A stretch of DNA of 64,000 bases from Dryococelus australis (GCA_029891345.1 CM057005.1:64507260-64571259); one strand, 5' to 3'; positions 36,377 to 48,800 are shown, counted from the first letter of the stretch. The notes: generated by a model from the letters alone, not told the origin. Numbers and translations are program-made.

Positions 36377-36630
36377 GCACAAACGTGAGTGGAGTGAAGA
36401 GATTTGAGCGGCTCTTAACATCGCGGTCTTCGGTGAATATGGTGTGGCGTCGGAATGAAGGGGCGGGGGAAACGGGAGATCCCCGAGAAAATCCGCCGAC
36501 CAACGGCATCGTCCGGTACGATTCCCACTTGCGAAAATCCGGTGACCCGGCCGGGGATTGATCCCGGTTCGCCTTGGGAGGCGAGCGTGCTAATCGCTCA
36601 GCCGCCGTACTGTGGTCCAGCACAAACGTG
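36377..36630 (-). mobile_element. SINE family S1, reverse copy with target duplication
   Basis: An exact 11-bp duplication GCACAAACGTG (36377-36387 and 36620-36630) flanks the copy, as retroposition by an endonuclease-primed mechanism produces. On the minus strand: B-box-like GGGATCAATCCC, AAGTGGGAATCGTACCGG, GGGGATCTCCCGTTTCCCCC. The best evidence here that S1 was mobile. Confidence 0.9.
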
Positions 36631-36639
36631 TTTAGGAAG

Positions 36640-36720
36640 TTGTTGAGTTATTGCGATGTGTGTGAGTGTATGTATGTGTATATAAATGTGTGTGTTTATA
36701 TGTGTGTGCGTGCGCGTCTC
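36640..36720. repeat. GT-rich microsatellite
   Basis: Degenerate (TG)n with TATG steps; ordinary simple repeat. The following 220 bp hold nothing recognised. Confidence 0.7.
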
Positions 36721-36939
36721 ACATAAATTCTATGCTTGTTAAACCGCCTCGGATAAAATTTCATACATAAGCGTTTAATATTGTCATGGGCCTACTAAAC
36801 AACTCGTGGAGTCTATTTTAGCACTTTTTTTTAAATCCGGATGAGATTTTCTGGTGTTATTGAGTTCTACTTTATTTAGAATCTAGGTAGAGTGGTGCCA
36901 TAAGCACGGGTTACTTGGGACACTGAGAACAACTTGGTA

Positions 36940-37713
36940 TAGACTATTTATGGTAAAGTGAGCACTTTGGAAAGCCCCACTCCATCTGAAATAATAGTCA
37001 ACATATATAAGGCTACAATAAAATATATTTATTAACTTCCGAGTGCGGTGGAATATACACACTGTGTTTATTACTTATGCGGGAATCACATAGCCCCGAC
37101 AATCACTGCACGACACGACACGACAAAAACCGCAACCATGACGCATTCATATTTTCAATGTGACTGCTGGAATTTACAGCCCGGCAGTTTGCTGACGCGA
37201 CACGAAGAGTAGAATTTTTCGGAACTGTTTAGAAGGCGCCTGATTATCTATGCTAGTTTCAAAGGCAGTGCGCAGCCGAGAAATTTGGAATACATGATGG
37301 TGACAAAGTTATAAAGTTAAAAAGTAATAATTTTAAGAGTTAAATGCAATAATTTTAATTTTTTTTTACTTTTAAGCTGCGTATTTGCTATTGTAGGGAG
37401 CTTTCCATACAATTTCATTTTGCAAGGTTTTGCACTCTGTGTGTCGTGCCGCATGGGACGACGAGAATAGAAATCACTTCTAATCCAAAACTGCTGGTCG
37501 TACGACAGAATTTGTCAGGCTTACGTCAGATCTATTTTGTATTTCATTGGCTGTTTAAAGTGTCATGACGGGGCTGTCAAGTTGTGCTTGTCGGGGCTAT
37601 GTGACTGTGGCATTACATGACAAAATGTATTTCAAAGGTGGTTAAAGGACAAAAAATGGCGGAAAGGAAAACTTAACTAAGGTCCCAAAAGTGCTCACTT
37701 TACCGTGAACAAC
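36940..37713 (-). mobile_element. MITE family B, copy 5, interrupted by another element
   Basis: Left part (TATAGACTATTTATGGTAAA to CACACTGTGTTTATTACTTA) and right part (GGTGGTTAAAGGAC to CACTTTACCGTGAACAACCTA) are family B halves in reverse orientation, separated by the insertion at 37086-37604. Confidence 0.85.
37086..37604. mobile_element. Element G nested in a family B MITE
   Basis: Inverted ends CACATAGCCCCGACAA and TTGTCGGGGCTATGTG bound 519 bp. Internal ACGACACGACACGAC repeats and CpG-containing motifs resemble the element at 39678-40253 (CACAATACCCCGAC). The target duplication was not resolved. Confidence 0.75.
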
Positions 37714-38719
37714 CTACACACTTAAAAAAAAAAACATTTTGCACTGAGGAAAATTTATAATGTTTAAGTGCAGCACTAAATTTATTTACCATATTGAGAG
37801 CGGACAATTTTTATTGAGCGTGGTTGTAATTTCTGTGCGCTGCTCCTGTGTAGCAGGCAGCACAACTTACAGGACATTAGAGTAACATACTGCATGTAAA
37901 ATAAGAATCGTGTTGTTCTTAAATTGCTGGTTTACAGTATTATGTGTTTTCTGTCTTTCAGGTCTGAGCAGGTGACATGGACAGCAGTTTAAAGTACATT
38001 TATTGGGAAATGTACATATATTTATTTCTGATCTATTGGCAGTTAAAATAAATATATTTTTTTCAAATGTGTGTTTATTGCTCCTGCCTTCATTTTTTTT
38101 GTGTGAGCCGTGTTTTCAGAGAAATGACGAAACATAATGAGGACCTCGAAGAATACTATGCAAGTACTAATGCACTCCGTGTTTAGATTTAACATACTTT
38201 TGATATTGTGATCATTAATTTGTTTCTATGTCTTTCATTCTAATTTTCTGTTTTCCGTTATCGACGTGTCATTTTTGCGTAAATCCAACTAAAATTGTCG
38301 CTTTACGCACGTGGAATATTATTTTTAAAATTAAGTCTGTTAGTTTGATTACTTTAACTCATTTGACATGCGGAGCAAGTGCTATTTGACATTCTCTTAA
38401 AACCCCTATTGTGTTAGGAGCCGTTCAAACGTCTCTCCATTGTTATTTGCCATTAAGTAGGATTATTAAATTCTATTATTCTTCAGGATCAGAGACGTAC
38501 TCAGGAATATCTTAAGGGAGAGTTTATATGCGTAGAAGGTACAATAATAAAATATGAAAACAGCTTGGTGCATTGATGCGTGAAACAAATTCGGGAATTA
38601 GTTAATTTTAACAACAATAATTTAAAACTTTGCGCATTTACATTTATTTATTAGTTAATTATGTATAGATTGTGAATTTTGCAATTTATGTTAAAGCGGG
38701 ATTGTCATAACCTAATAAA
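37714..38719. other. No feature recognised
   Basis: A/T-rich spacer without a repeat partner that I could identify. Confidence 0.4.
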
Positions 38720-38912
38720 CCACCTTTAGGTTGAGTAGAGATATAGGCAGCCCTTAACAAGGAGGCGTTGAGAGCCTGTGGAGGTGAAATGAGGTGAAAA
38801 GGGAGCAGCGCCGGAATGCAAGAGCGGGGGAAACGGGAGATTCCCGAGAAAAACTCTTCGACCAGCAGCATCGTCCGACACGATTCCCACTTGCGAAAAT
38901 CCGGGAGTAGCC
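38720..38912 (-). mobile_element. SINE family S1, head-less reverse copy
   Basis: On the minus strand it reads GATTTTCGCAAGTGGGAATC, ...TCTCCCGTTTCCCCC, CATTCCGGCGCTGCTCCC, but the tRNA head with the A and B boxes is absent. It is therefore a truncated copy. Confidence 0.78.
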
Positions 38913-39677
38913 CGTCTGTGGGGCAAGTCTATGTTTGGGACGACATAAATTTGTTTGGCAGGGAGTCAGCCTGTAGTGCCTACAAGGAAGAGATGAAGTA
39001 CCGAAAAAGCAGTAGTGTGATCAGGGGAATTTCGAATGGCGGTGTTAGGGGAGAGACGGGAAACTACAGTGTGTGTGCAGTGATTGTCCAACAAAGTGGC
39101 TGTGGGCGGGAGCGCTTATCGTCAACTTTGAATGGCATTCCGTGATGCGGTTTTGTATGTGTCGGTGACGAACAATTACAAGCGTCGCAAAAAAAAAAAG
39201 TTATGAATTTATAGTATTAGGTTCATTTATTAAAAAATTCATCCACACTGAAAAAGCAGTAGTCAAGTAAGAAATCAAACAATTTTAATGAATATTGATA
39301 ATTCATCAATTGTTTTGAGTTCAGGCGGCAAATTATTATAAAGACTTTCGTCATTGCTTTGGACCATTTTCTTGGTAATATTTTTCTTGACATTCAGATA
39401 AATATTGTCTTTATTTCTTGTGTTATAAAAATGAATTTGAGTATTAAATTGTCACTGGTTATCAATAGATTTTAGAATGAAAGAATTGAATTTTTACATA
39501 TTACACACATTGTGTGGGGAGAATTACAAGAATTTTAAACAAAGGTTTAAATGTGTATTGGGTGATTTTAATATGATTATTCGTATTACCCATTTTAGCA
39601 TTAACTATATTATATTTATTAATTCCCTAGAATATTATGCCGTATTTCATTAGTAAGTACACGTAAGCAAAATAAGC
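38913..39677. other. No gene recognised
   Basis: A short G/C-richer part (38913-39150) extends an ORF out of the SINE; no domain. The rest is A/T-rich. Confidence 0.4.
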
Positions 39678-40253
39678 TGTCTAAAGCTGGAGTCACAATA
39701 CCCCGACGACTACGATACGACAACCCCGACACGACGAAATCCGAGTAGCAGCCAATGAAAAGCAAGGCCACTCTGACTTCAGTCCGACCGAATCGCAGCC
39801 CCGACAGTCTAAGGAAAGTAGATTATATTTCTAGTTACCGTCGTGTCGGACTTGTCGGGGTGCGCAAAAAAATGTAAATACAGCATTAGAAAAAAAAAAA
39901 CAATTTTACCTGCATTTCCCTACTGTAGTAAATAATAAACTAACATGCCGCCAAAAGAACGTTCCGGTTCGTTTCTAAATACTTTTTATCTCTCGTATAA
40001 ATACAAATATACTTAAAAGCAAAATAATCATTCACTTTATCGCGAGTTTTAAAAAGTAAATAGGATGAGTTATTAAAAGGATAACTTGCCGTTTTAAAAT
40101 TTTCCAACAGCCAACTAACATACTTGTAGCGCAGATTTCGTCGGGGTATTGTGAGCACTGAATAAATTTTAATATGAAATTCCGTCGAGCTCTGACGTCA
40201 TATCAGTCTGTCGTGTCGCGCTCGTTGGGTTATTGTGACTCCAGCTTTAGACA
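39678..40253. mobile_element. Element H, TIR CTAAAGCTGGAGTCACAAT
   Basis: A perfect inverted end of 23 bp (TGTCTAAAGCTGG then AGTCACAATA) at both sides bounds about 576 bp. The subterminal region repeats CCCCGAC and ACGACACGAC. It shares CACA(A/T)(T/A)(A/G)CCCCGAC with element G, so the two are probably related. No ORF. Confidence 0.85.
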
Positions 40254-40781
40254 CATTAGGCTAAGTCTTCTAGATAAAATACGTAATGAATAGCATGCCA
40301 CACTTCGATTTTTAGTTAAATGTTCAACGTGATGATTCCAACTAAGTTTGTCCCCTCTGTATTGTATTTTGGTCAATATGTATATTCAAAGGATTTGTAT
40401 GATTTTTAAGGGAGAACAGACCTTAGTGCTGCACGCGTAGTCATGTGTGCATTTGACGTCTCGATTGTTCGCAAGTTTTCTTGTCTTTCGATTTTTTTTT
40501 TCCGAGAGAGAGAGAGAGAGAGAGAGTATTCCTTGCTCTATAGGCTTCGTTCCTGAGGCCATGTGCGTATTTTTGCGCATTTGAAGTTAAGCGCAGTCCG
40601 TCTTCTTATTACTTTTGTGCGTAGCGGCCGCGCGTTCAGGTAGGAAGGTAGTTTTGCGTAGGTGTGTCGCGCTATTAGACTGTTCTGCCGCCGCTCGGTC
40701 GAATTGGGCAAGTCTCCCGTGAACTGCGTTAGTTTCTTGCAGCCGTCGCCCACGCCCTAGCAGCTTTCCAAGGTGACGGCA
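40254..40781. other. Spacer with (GA)n microsatellite
   Basis: (GA)n at 40506-40526; the G/C-richer stretch 40560-40770 has overlapping minus-strand ORFs with no recognisable domain. Confidence 0.4.
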
Positions 40782-40985
40782 GTTCACGATCAAGTGAGCA
40801 CGTGAACCTTATTTTAAAAAGTCACTGCCCCTCAACGTACATATTTTAATGGGCGCACTGAGCGACATTCGCCCAGTAAAGTTGGAGAATATGGCGAGGG
40901 AAGTAGTTCCATATATTAACGCCGAATAAAGAGTGTTATGTAACTATTTGTGATAACTTAAAAATTATTTATTTCTCTTTCAGTA
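40782..40985 (+). mobile_element. MITE family A, left half
   Basis: From GCAGTTCACGATCAAGTG through CGCCCAGTAAAGTTGG to AAATTATTTATTTCTCTTTC, where family A similarity stops. A matching right half starts at 42911 in the same orientation. Confidence 0.75.
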
Positions 40986-42910
40986 TTGCTGCGTCCTAAA
41001 CCAAGGGCGTGGCAAGGCAAGACGTGCATAAGACCTAGCAAACCATCAGAACACTAAAATGGCAAAATCCATGCAAAAACCCATTTTTCTGTACAGTGTA
41101 AGGGTAAGTTGATAGTTCTAAACGATTTGTAACAGAAACAAAGAATTATGGTAATATTCTTTACTCTGAGTATGTTCTTTCAATTATTTTTTCCTATTTC
41201 ATAAATATTACAAGTGGAAAACTTCCATTCGTTATCATTCTTACATTACATTTTGAAAAGTGAACATTATTTTCCTCTCCCGTATATAAGAATATTATGA
41301 AAACATTTACATAAAACGACAGGTTTCCAACATATAGAGTAAAAGGCAATCAGACACTTCAGGTACCAGATACATTCGCTATTATTCAGCTAATACTTGC
41401 AACATTTTTCATACAGGTTATATTTATGCCCCTTACTGGTCATTTTAATAATTAAATACAAAATTAAAAAGGCCATCACGAAATATATTGAGCAATTGGC
41501 CCCACATTACAATCGTTACAAAATGGCGTCTTTTTTTTTTTCTGTCGCTCCTACATTTGCTCTTCACATTACAGCGTAATTTTTAGTTCCTACACCAGGA
41601 AAGGCACTTTTGGTAAAACCTTGCTGTTCATTAATAAAAATAAACATTATAACCGCAATGGTTATATCCGAATTTACTCGCTATCTCAAGTGGGTGGGAG
41701 CAACTGTTAAGCAAAGCCAGCCTTAGAAAACTTTACGAAGTTTAGGGCTTTTGCAAAGACCACATTTACTCGTTGGAGCTGTTAAAAATGTCATAAAAAC
41801 AAAGAGTTTCGCATATCTACTACTTGATACAAAAAGCTAAGACCATAATTAATGCCTGGGTTACAATTGTTTGCAAGTGGTTACAAATGTCTTAATTTCT
41901 CGGTGACGTCGTGGTCACAGAATGTAACATTGTTGGATTTTTGGCTAAAAGACCAACATTTCGCAAAACTTTAAAACTTTTAAAAATTTCCGGCCAGCAT
42001 GGCCCTCTCCTAACGTCAAAGTGACGTAAGTGTCCTGTTTGCTTTACGAGTCTACATTTGTAAATGAGTGCTAATTATCTCTGGTAAAGCTTACCCCCTC
42101 GAGATCGCTGAACCTACCCCGATGGCAGCGTGTACCGGTATTAAATACACCGATGTCCGTCCTCCTGCGCTACCAATCAAATTAATTTTCCCTTCAAAAC
42201 CCGAATTTCAAAGAAATCGTTGGGGTTTTCAATTACTCCTGGGGGGTGGGAGGATCAAGCTAATCGCAACCAAAAGCGTTTGACATTACCAAATATGGTG
42301 ACCGACGCAGCGGTCACCAAGATTCCCCTTAGGGATGTAACAAAATGAAAATTTAAACACCCAATAATATTGCAGTATGCCCCCAACTTCCGTCCTCTTG
42401 ACCAAGTTGCCGGAAACAACGCAACGAAACGTCATGTTTTTGGGCGGCGCACGCACCAACACAAGTTGGTCACCAAGCTGGCCGCCGACTGTGCTGCGCA
42501 TCAGTCCGCTGTACGCTTCTCTGCCAGGTCTAGTTGCTGCTGCGCGTGAAAATAAGCACGGACATTTAACAGTTGTTTTCCCGGTGCCTCAGATGTTTCA
42601 AAATCTATTTAGAGTGACGTGGAGCTGGCGAGAACCTTGCAGGTTAGTTTTATTGGCATTTCAAGTCACATCGGAGGTTTTTATACCTCAAAATCGATGT
42701 GTGAAAGTGTTCGTGCACATCGGTTAACAGGTAACCAAGCAAGCTCAGTGAGTATTCGAGGGCGAGTTGCGACGTGGCCAAAGCCCAGTGATTTTAAGAA
42801 TATTTTTAGTAGTTGCAAGTTGATAATTATTCACAGGCGTGCAGTGACGTGGCGCTGTCCGTCACAAACGCGTAAAAGTGTAAACATGAGCAGATCAATG
42901 AAGTATTAAT
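40986..42910. other. Insert-like segment between two MITE halves; no gene proven
   Basis: 1.9 kb separate the two family A halves. The segment 42380-42600 is CpG-rich. A 48-bp stretch at 42591-42638 has a good acceptor (TTTTCCCGGTGCCTCAG) and donor (GCAG then GTTAGT), but I recognise no domain. No inverted ends of an inserted element were found. Confidence 0.35.
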
Positions 42911-43039
42911 CATTTTACCGACGCATGAATAAAGTGACGAGGCACATTGCTATGTTAATTTTACAGAAGGCGGAAGAATACACAACGTGTTTACAAGTAG
43001 ATCTTGAGCAGGGCTTTCAAAAGTGCTAATTTTACCGTA
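42911..43039 (+). mobile_element. MITE family A, right half
   Basis: ACCGACGCATGAATAAAGTG, GGCGGAAGAATACACAACG, TCTTGAGCAGGGCTTTC to TGCTAATTTTACCGTA. The outer tip is lost. Confidence 0.75.
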
Positions 43040-43835
43040 GCCGGCCGCCACTTTACGCTTATGTCGGGAAACCCCTATAGGACAGTTTCTTCATTTAGCT
43101 GTTGTCTGGTACAACTTTTCTGCCTTAGGCTGTGACCGAATTCGTCGGAAATACATACTTGTGCGTACCTGTCCCCGGAAGTGACGTCGTCGGTGTTGTA
43201 TACTTCATTTGCAATTCAGACAAGTAAACAAAGATGTATATATCTCGCATACTTGCGGAATAGGTGCCGCCATTTTGAGAATCAATTAGTAGGTTACAAT
43301 GATTGATATCCGACATAATTATTTTTATTTAAAGTTGAATAGGGAAACATTACTACTTCGTAGAATTTTGAACTGAGTTAATAATGATCGCAAGGTTTGC
43401 CTTCAAAAAAGGTGTAAACAAATTCGTATTAGGCCTATGTTCGTAACAACAGAAGCCAAGATATAAAAAAAGCAATTAAAATTGGACTCACGTAACATTC
43501 ATTATCTTGCATTATTGTACGTAAGTCAGATTTAAATATTATTTAATACTTGATTTAACTCCTAAAACTTTCTGCAATTATCAAATTCTTAGTCGGAGTA
43601 CAAGTACAGTAAAAGTGGTTTGCTGGCTAATAACTACTATCAAAGCCAACAAGACTGCCTGTCCGAATTCGTCAAGTTTGCGTAAGGTTTAGTGAAGTAT
43701 GAAAGAATGCAAGTATTCAAGTATAAACCTGAATTCGGACACGGCCTTAGTGGCATTTGTACGTACTTTCTTATGCAATATATTGTATTCGTGATCCCTG
43801 ACCAACTGTGCAGACGTGTCGCGGCAGTTCCTTAT
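43040..43835. other. No gene recognised
   Basis: A/T-rich spacer. Confidence 0.4.
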
Positions 43836-44365
43836 TGCCCGGTTGCACTATCGTGGTTCGAAACTCGATCCGAGATCGGATCGAAGATCGACACAGAAAA
43901 CTGTTGCAATATTAGAGTTCAGAGCTGGACTGGAGATCGAGACGAAGTTCATTTCGAACCGCCGAAACTGGTGGTTCGAATTCTCGATCCGAGATCAACA
44001 GCCATCGTTGACAAATGTAGTTTCAAAATACACCAACTATGTTCGATTGATTGTTTTCTTCGGAAATTAAACAACATTATAAGTTTTTTAATGTTAGTCA
44101 GTAAAATTCGTACAATAATAATTCACTAAAACAGATAAAACATCGCACATCTAGTTTTATCTATATTGAAAAACAAGCCTACTTCCATGACGTCATATAT
44201 TACGAACCAATAGCAAAATTTGCCTCATACTTAATATCGATCTCTCCCAAGATCATGGAATTTCGTTGGTGCAACACTTTTACACTGTAACCAAGATCAA
44301 ACTGCATCCTGGTTCGGAACTAGTATCATTCGATCTCGGATCGGGGAAAATGGTGCAATCGGGCA
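43836..44365 (+). mobile_element. Family E DNA element, copy 2
   Basis: TGCCCGGTTGCAC... to ...GTGCAATCGGGCA. Interior CTCGATCCGAGATCG, AGAGCTGGACTGGAGATCGA and ATGACGTCATATATTACG match the copies at 26516 (reverse) and 57380 (same orientation). Confidence 0.87.
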
Positions 44366-44529
44366 TAAAGTCGGCAAGTGAAGGACAGCTACTGCACTAC
44401 ACTTGAAAAACGTGCTTAACATGCACCTGCCATTAAGAATTAAGCATGTACAGCCAGAAATACAGTATAATCACGAAAAACTAATAATAAATTGTTAACA
44501 TACACTGCAGCAGACTCCATAAATAGCGA

Positions 44530-45195
44530 ACATCCAAAAGAAAAAAAAAAAATAGTGTTGGGCTGTGTTGGAACACGGTCGTTTGTTTTGCGCGAATGCG
44601 TCTACGTTGATGCACTCGGATGCCTTGATGTTTTTCTTTACATTCCCGGCACCGCTTCACTCGATCATATGGGGGTTTTATGGGTATCACTGGATTGATT
44701 CCGAGAAGCTCTTTCAAACCGTATACAATTTCTGTATTTTGACTTGCCTTTTTGACGAGTACAGGCCGAAATTGTGTTCTATTTTCTTGATTTTTTACAT
44801 TAAACTCTTACAGTTTCACCATAACCACGCCACACAAATGTTTTTATACACGCAATCGATTGATCTTGACGAGAGCTGTCGAATGAAACTTAAACCGGCG
44901 TCTTAGCTTCTCCTAGCCGAAGTTATACTACACGTAAATTATGAGACGCGGCGAAACAAACTCGAAATTGCCCCCCCCCCCCCCCCCCACATCTTCAATA
45001 CGAGATGCTTTGCAGTCCTCACTCAACGTAACATATTCTTTGATCCTTTGGCAATCGAGTGGTGTAATTGAATTTTGAATGTAGACGATAGATTCGAAGC
45101 TGCAATGTAAAATTGTATCCCCCGATTTTACTATCCTCAGTTTTTCTGGATTGCCTTCCCACTATGGTCGTAAATTTAAAGAAGTATTCACGTTA
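44530..45195 (-). repeat. Repeat family F, copy 2
   Basis: Inverse of 22852-23500, including the homopolymer (18 C at 44971-44988) at the corresponding place. See copy 1. Confidence 0.8.
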
Positions 45196-45333
45196 AAAAA
45201 AATCTAAAGACAAGAAAGCTCGCGAACAATACAGTCGTCAAATGCACACATGACGGCGTCGTACCGAAAAATTCGAAACTAACTAAACGGCGGCTACAGA
45301 AGAGCTTTGTAAGACTACTGTGACTGGTGCTAT

Positions 45334-45410
45334 GGGCTTTCCACTGTAAAGTAAGTACATTTGAAATCAACCTTTTAAAAAAAATTCACTTCCAGTCAAT
45401 TGCATTTTTC
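45334..45410 (+). repeat. MITE family A, left-end fragment
   Basis: GGGCTTTCCACTGTAAAGTA, TTTGAAATCAACCTTTT, CACTTCC match the first 75 bp of the family; similarity then ends. Confidence 0.6.
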
Positions 45411-46181
45411 TTACCATATAGAACCGTAGGCATATTTCCGTTGCTGAATTGATAACAGGCTGATCACCAGCGTTCACAACGAAATGTTCACATCGCGAAA
45501 ACGCTTATTGTAAACGCAGATGGCGAACCTCAGTTGGAGTGAAATTCATATCTGTGCAATCGCTGTAATTGTTTCAGAAATAGGCATGGAATATACGGAC
45601 GTGTTAATGTACGTGAATCCAGAGACTAACGTGAACTTCACGTGAAAAATAATACCATTCACATGTCAGAAATGCAACTCGAGTTACAACGAGGAAAATC
45701 ACGTATTAATAAACTTCACTAAGACTCGAAATATCATAACTAAACCAAACGTACGTACACTGAGTACAGATTTAGGTTAGCCACGTTTGTAAACTCACCT
45801 CCGACTCGTTTCATCAAAACTTTCCTGCTTTCGTCCCGAACTAAGGTACCGTATTCATTTTAAACTACCGAATATGCATCCATTTAGAACATTAATAGGC
45901 AAGCAAGTGGTAATTCAAGTTGTGAATGCAAATTAGAGAAACCCGGAATTCAAAACGATCAGCAGCAACCATCAACATCCGGTTAACAATTCTATTAGCG
46001 TGCTCCTGACTTCATTAGGTAAAATGGTGATTACTGGTTTCCCGGTCACCGTGCGTTCACAACAAATTGGTGAACAGGAGCTTTCAACCATCTCGTTGTT
46101 ACCAACCCAACCGCGAAAATACGCCTAGTGGCATATATGCTACCGGCTAAGGTGGCAGCGTGTTAGGTAAAATAGGTAAAG
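45411..46181. other. No gene recognised
   Basis: Two similar segments (GCGTTCACAACGAAATG at 45469 and GCGTTCACAACAAATTGG at 46052) in the same orientation hint at a diverged repeat. Nothing else recognised. Confidence 0.35.
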
Positions 46182-46360
46182 ACTGTTCGCGAAAAAATAG
46201 CACTTTTGAAAGCCCTGCTTGAGATCTACTTGTGCTGTGTATTTTTCAACCATTTGTACAATTAACATTGCTGTGTACCTGATCACTATTCATGCATCCG
46301 TTAATTGAAACTGTGGAATTATTAGCAAAGTATATATTAAAATTTGCTGATTCTTACAAC
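46182..46360 (-). repeat. MITE family A, right-half fragment, reversed
   Basis: AAAGACTGTTCGCG, GAAAGCCCTGCTTGAGATC, CATGCATCCGTTAATTGAAA match the right half of family A read backwards; similarity stops near 46360. Confidence 0.7.
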
Positions 46361-47925
46361 CACGTGAATTGTGACACACCGTTGCTGATGCTGTGTCATC
46401 TCGTGCACCCTTGTGTGCGGGGCGACATCTGGTGTCCTTGCCAGGAGAAGGTATTCGATGGACATGGACTGCCTGTGGTTGTTCATTTGTTTTTTTAATT
46501 ATTATGGCGTGAGTAACAAAAGTTGGAATACATGCGGTCACTTCTATCAGTTGGTCGATTGAATTTTATTTCTTAATACGAAGCAGTTATTCTCATGAAG
46601 AATAAGTTTGTTGGTTTTATTCCAATATAAAGGATTATGGTTGAAAGCTGCTATGTATATTAAACACAAGAAGTAATCTCAGAAAACCCGTAAGAGATCT
46701 AAATTTGTTTAGGTGGCTAGTTTCGGTAAAGTGTATTTCGCAATTCGAGTTTCTACAAAATTCTGTAAACACGAAATCACTTCCAATATAGATTACAAAA
46801 TCTATAATTTCTACTCTGGCATTATCATTCACGAACCTTAAACTAGTCGTACCTCAAATTACCAATTAATCATCAAGTACACTGATCAATTGAATCATTA
46901 TGCACGAGGTGGTACAGTCACAGTATTAAAAAAAATTGAAAGTGAAAAACACCATTTCAGTATTCACACGTATACTACGCCCTATCCAGGTTAAGACGCA
47001 AAGGGATATGATACCAGACCCAAAAACATAACAGACCACAGAGTAACTCGAAAGATAAATTTTTCTGCCACATAACACTACATAAAGAAAACACGAGATA
47101 TTTTGCAAGACGCTAAATTTTAATGTGATCAAAATATCTATCATGGCTTTATAAAATGGACTGGGTGAACCTATAAAAGCTGGAAAATTCACCAATATCG
47201 TACCTTGGCTTTTAAAGTCAATCTAAAATACATGGAATACTAATAGTTGGCTGTTCCCTTAAAATATTAGCAGCTATAAAAAAAAAAACATTTCTTGATA
47301 GACTCGTTTTGCAAACATTGGAAATTCTAGATTACAATCCTATCACAACTTGTAGAATTATCTTTACTCGAATTTGATAACACATTAAAGGTCTCTTCAC
47401 CTTTTATGGTAGGAAGAATTCTTCACGTACACACCACACGTAAAGTTCTTGTAGGATTTGAAGCAGAAAGCGTGCCATATTGAAACTGCCTTATTTGCTC
47501 GCACAGTACGGGAACGTAGACGTCGTTAGATCGGGCAGTCGGGTAGGGCAGTGGAAAATTCCCAAAATGAGACGCCTCGTCTCAAGTGTTTACCTAAAGC
47601 CCCTGCCACACTGTCAAATTTTTCCTTCAAACTGCTTCCAATAAGTTTGGTCAAATAAATTAGGACAGTTATGACACCATAGAAAGTTGGATGGCTTCAG
47701 TTCCCATCAAACATTTGAAATTTGGACCGGTTCTAAAATGTATTTGATGTTTGACGGTCTCAGCCAATCAGAATCGTGCACGGAAAAAAACGAACGTCAA
47801 GAAACTTTAAAATAACGAACAATTGCTGGAAACGAAGTAAGTTATGAAGATAAGTAATGTATGTAGAAGTTGTCTGAGCATGATTGCTATTTTAAGTGAA
47901 TATTACACACAATACTTTCCCTGTG
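46361..47925. other. No gene recognised
   Basis: 46370-46470 is G/C-richer and encodes a cysteine-rich stretch before a donor-like GAGAAG/GTATTC (about 46446), but lacks an acceptor. The segment near 47595 (CCCCTGCCACACTGTC) resembles a transposon terminus without a visible partner. Confidence 0.35.
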
Positions 47926-48049
47926 TTGTTGCCAACTTTACTTGGTGTATGTCACTCAGTTTGCCCATTAAAATATACGCAGGTAGGGGCAGTGACATTT
48001 TTCAAAGGTCTATTTCGAAAGTGCTCACTTTACCGTGAACAGCCTTTAC
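47926..48049 (-). repeat. MITE family A, left-half fragment, reversed
   Basis: TTGCCAACTTTAC, GTCACTCAGTTTGCCCATTA, GCAGGTAGGGGCAGTGAC to CACTTTACCGTGAACAGCC. A 40-bp right-interior scrap follows in plus orientation at 48184-48225 (ACTTGACTGACGTATGAATA). Confidence 0.75.
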
Positions 48050-48800
48050 GTGGCGCGATGTTGTATTTCAAGTGTAACGTTTAAATTTATGACTCATCGG
48101 ACTGGCGTTCTCTTGATTTATGCATAGAGTACTTACGAATTGGCATATCGGTGACATTTGTAGTGCTAAATATTTCAAGTTTTCACTTGACTGACGTATG
48201 AATAAAGTGCCGATCACTTTCCTTGTTAACAGAGGTACATTAGAATTGCTGTATACATTGAATGACTCCTGTTAACCGAAATAAAGGAATATATTATGTT
48301 GTTTTCAATAGAGATTGACACTTTTGTACCGGAACCGGGTGTTTGATCAGGAGGAAGAGTCAATCAAAGAGAATATTCGTGGAAAAGGGAAAGTGGATGG
48401 GTCAAAAACAGTGTTATTACTGAACCAGTAACTTTGTTTGTTATTGTAATTTTATAACATATTGTTTAATAGTTTTACGAGTATTGTAAGATTACAAAAT
48501 GGCGACAAAAGTACATCCTAATTTTTGCTGACTTTTAAACGACCTCATTTATCAATTTTTAATTGGCAGTATACAAAATGTCAATGAGTAAGTGTTACAA
48601 ATTAATAGCGGTGGTACACGTGATGAAATAGAACATATTTGACTAAGGTGCCCATTTCCGGAAACGCCTCCTTATAGTAAAACACGGCGATACCAGCGAG
48701 CAGGGTTCGTCAGCGAACCGGTGGCAACCAAGCAGTGTAACAGCAAGTACCGGGTAATTTACACGTGCAGGTTGATGGTGTTTGCATTTGACGCACAGTG

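Noticed and set aside
36388..36619. tRNA gene candidates at SINE heads (also 291, 32568, 54965, 56765)
   Set aside because: A and B boxes exist, but each copy continues into a shared SINE body and lacks a clean cloverleaf; several copies are truncated or target-duplicated.
42377..42727. 116-codon ORF over a CpG-rich block
   Set aside because: No recognisable domain; only a 48-bp part has good splice borders, so I list it as a question, not a gene.
46290..46541. Cysteine-rich exon-like stretch before GAGAAG/GTATTC
   Set aside because: No acceptor AG precedes the cysteine-rich part, and its left side is MITE sequence.
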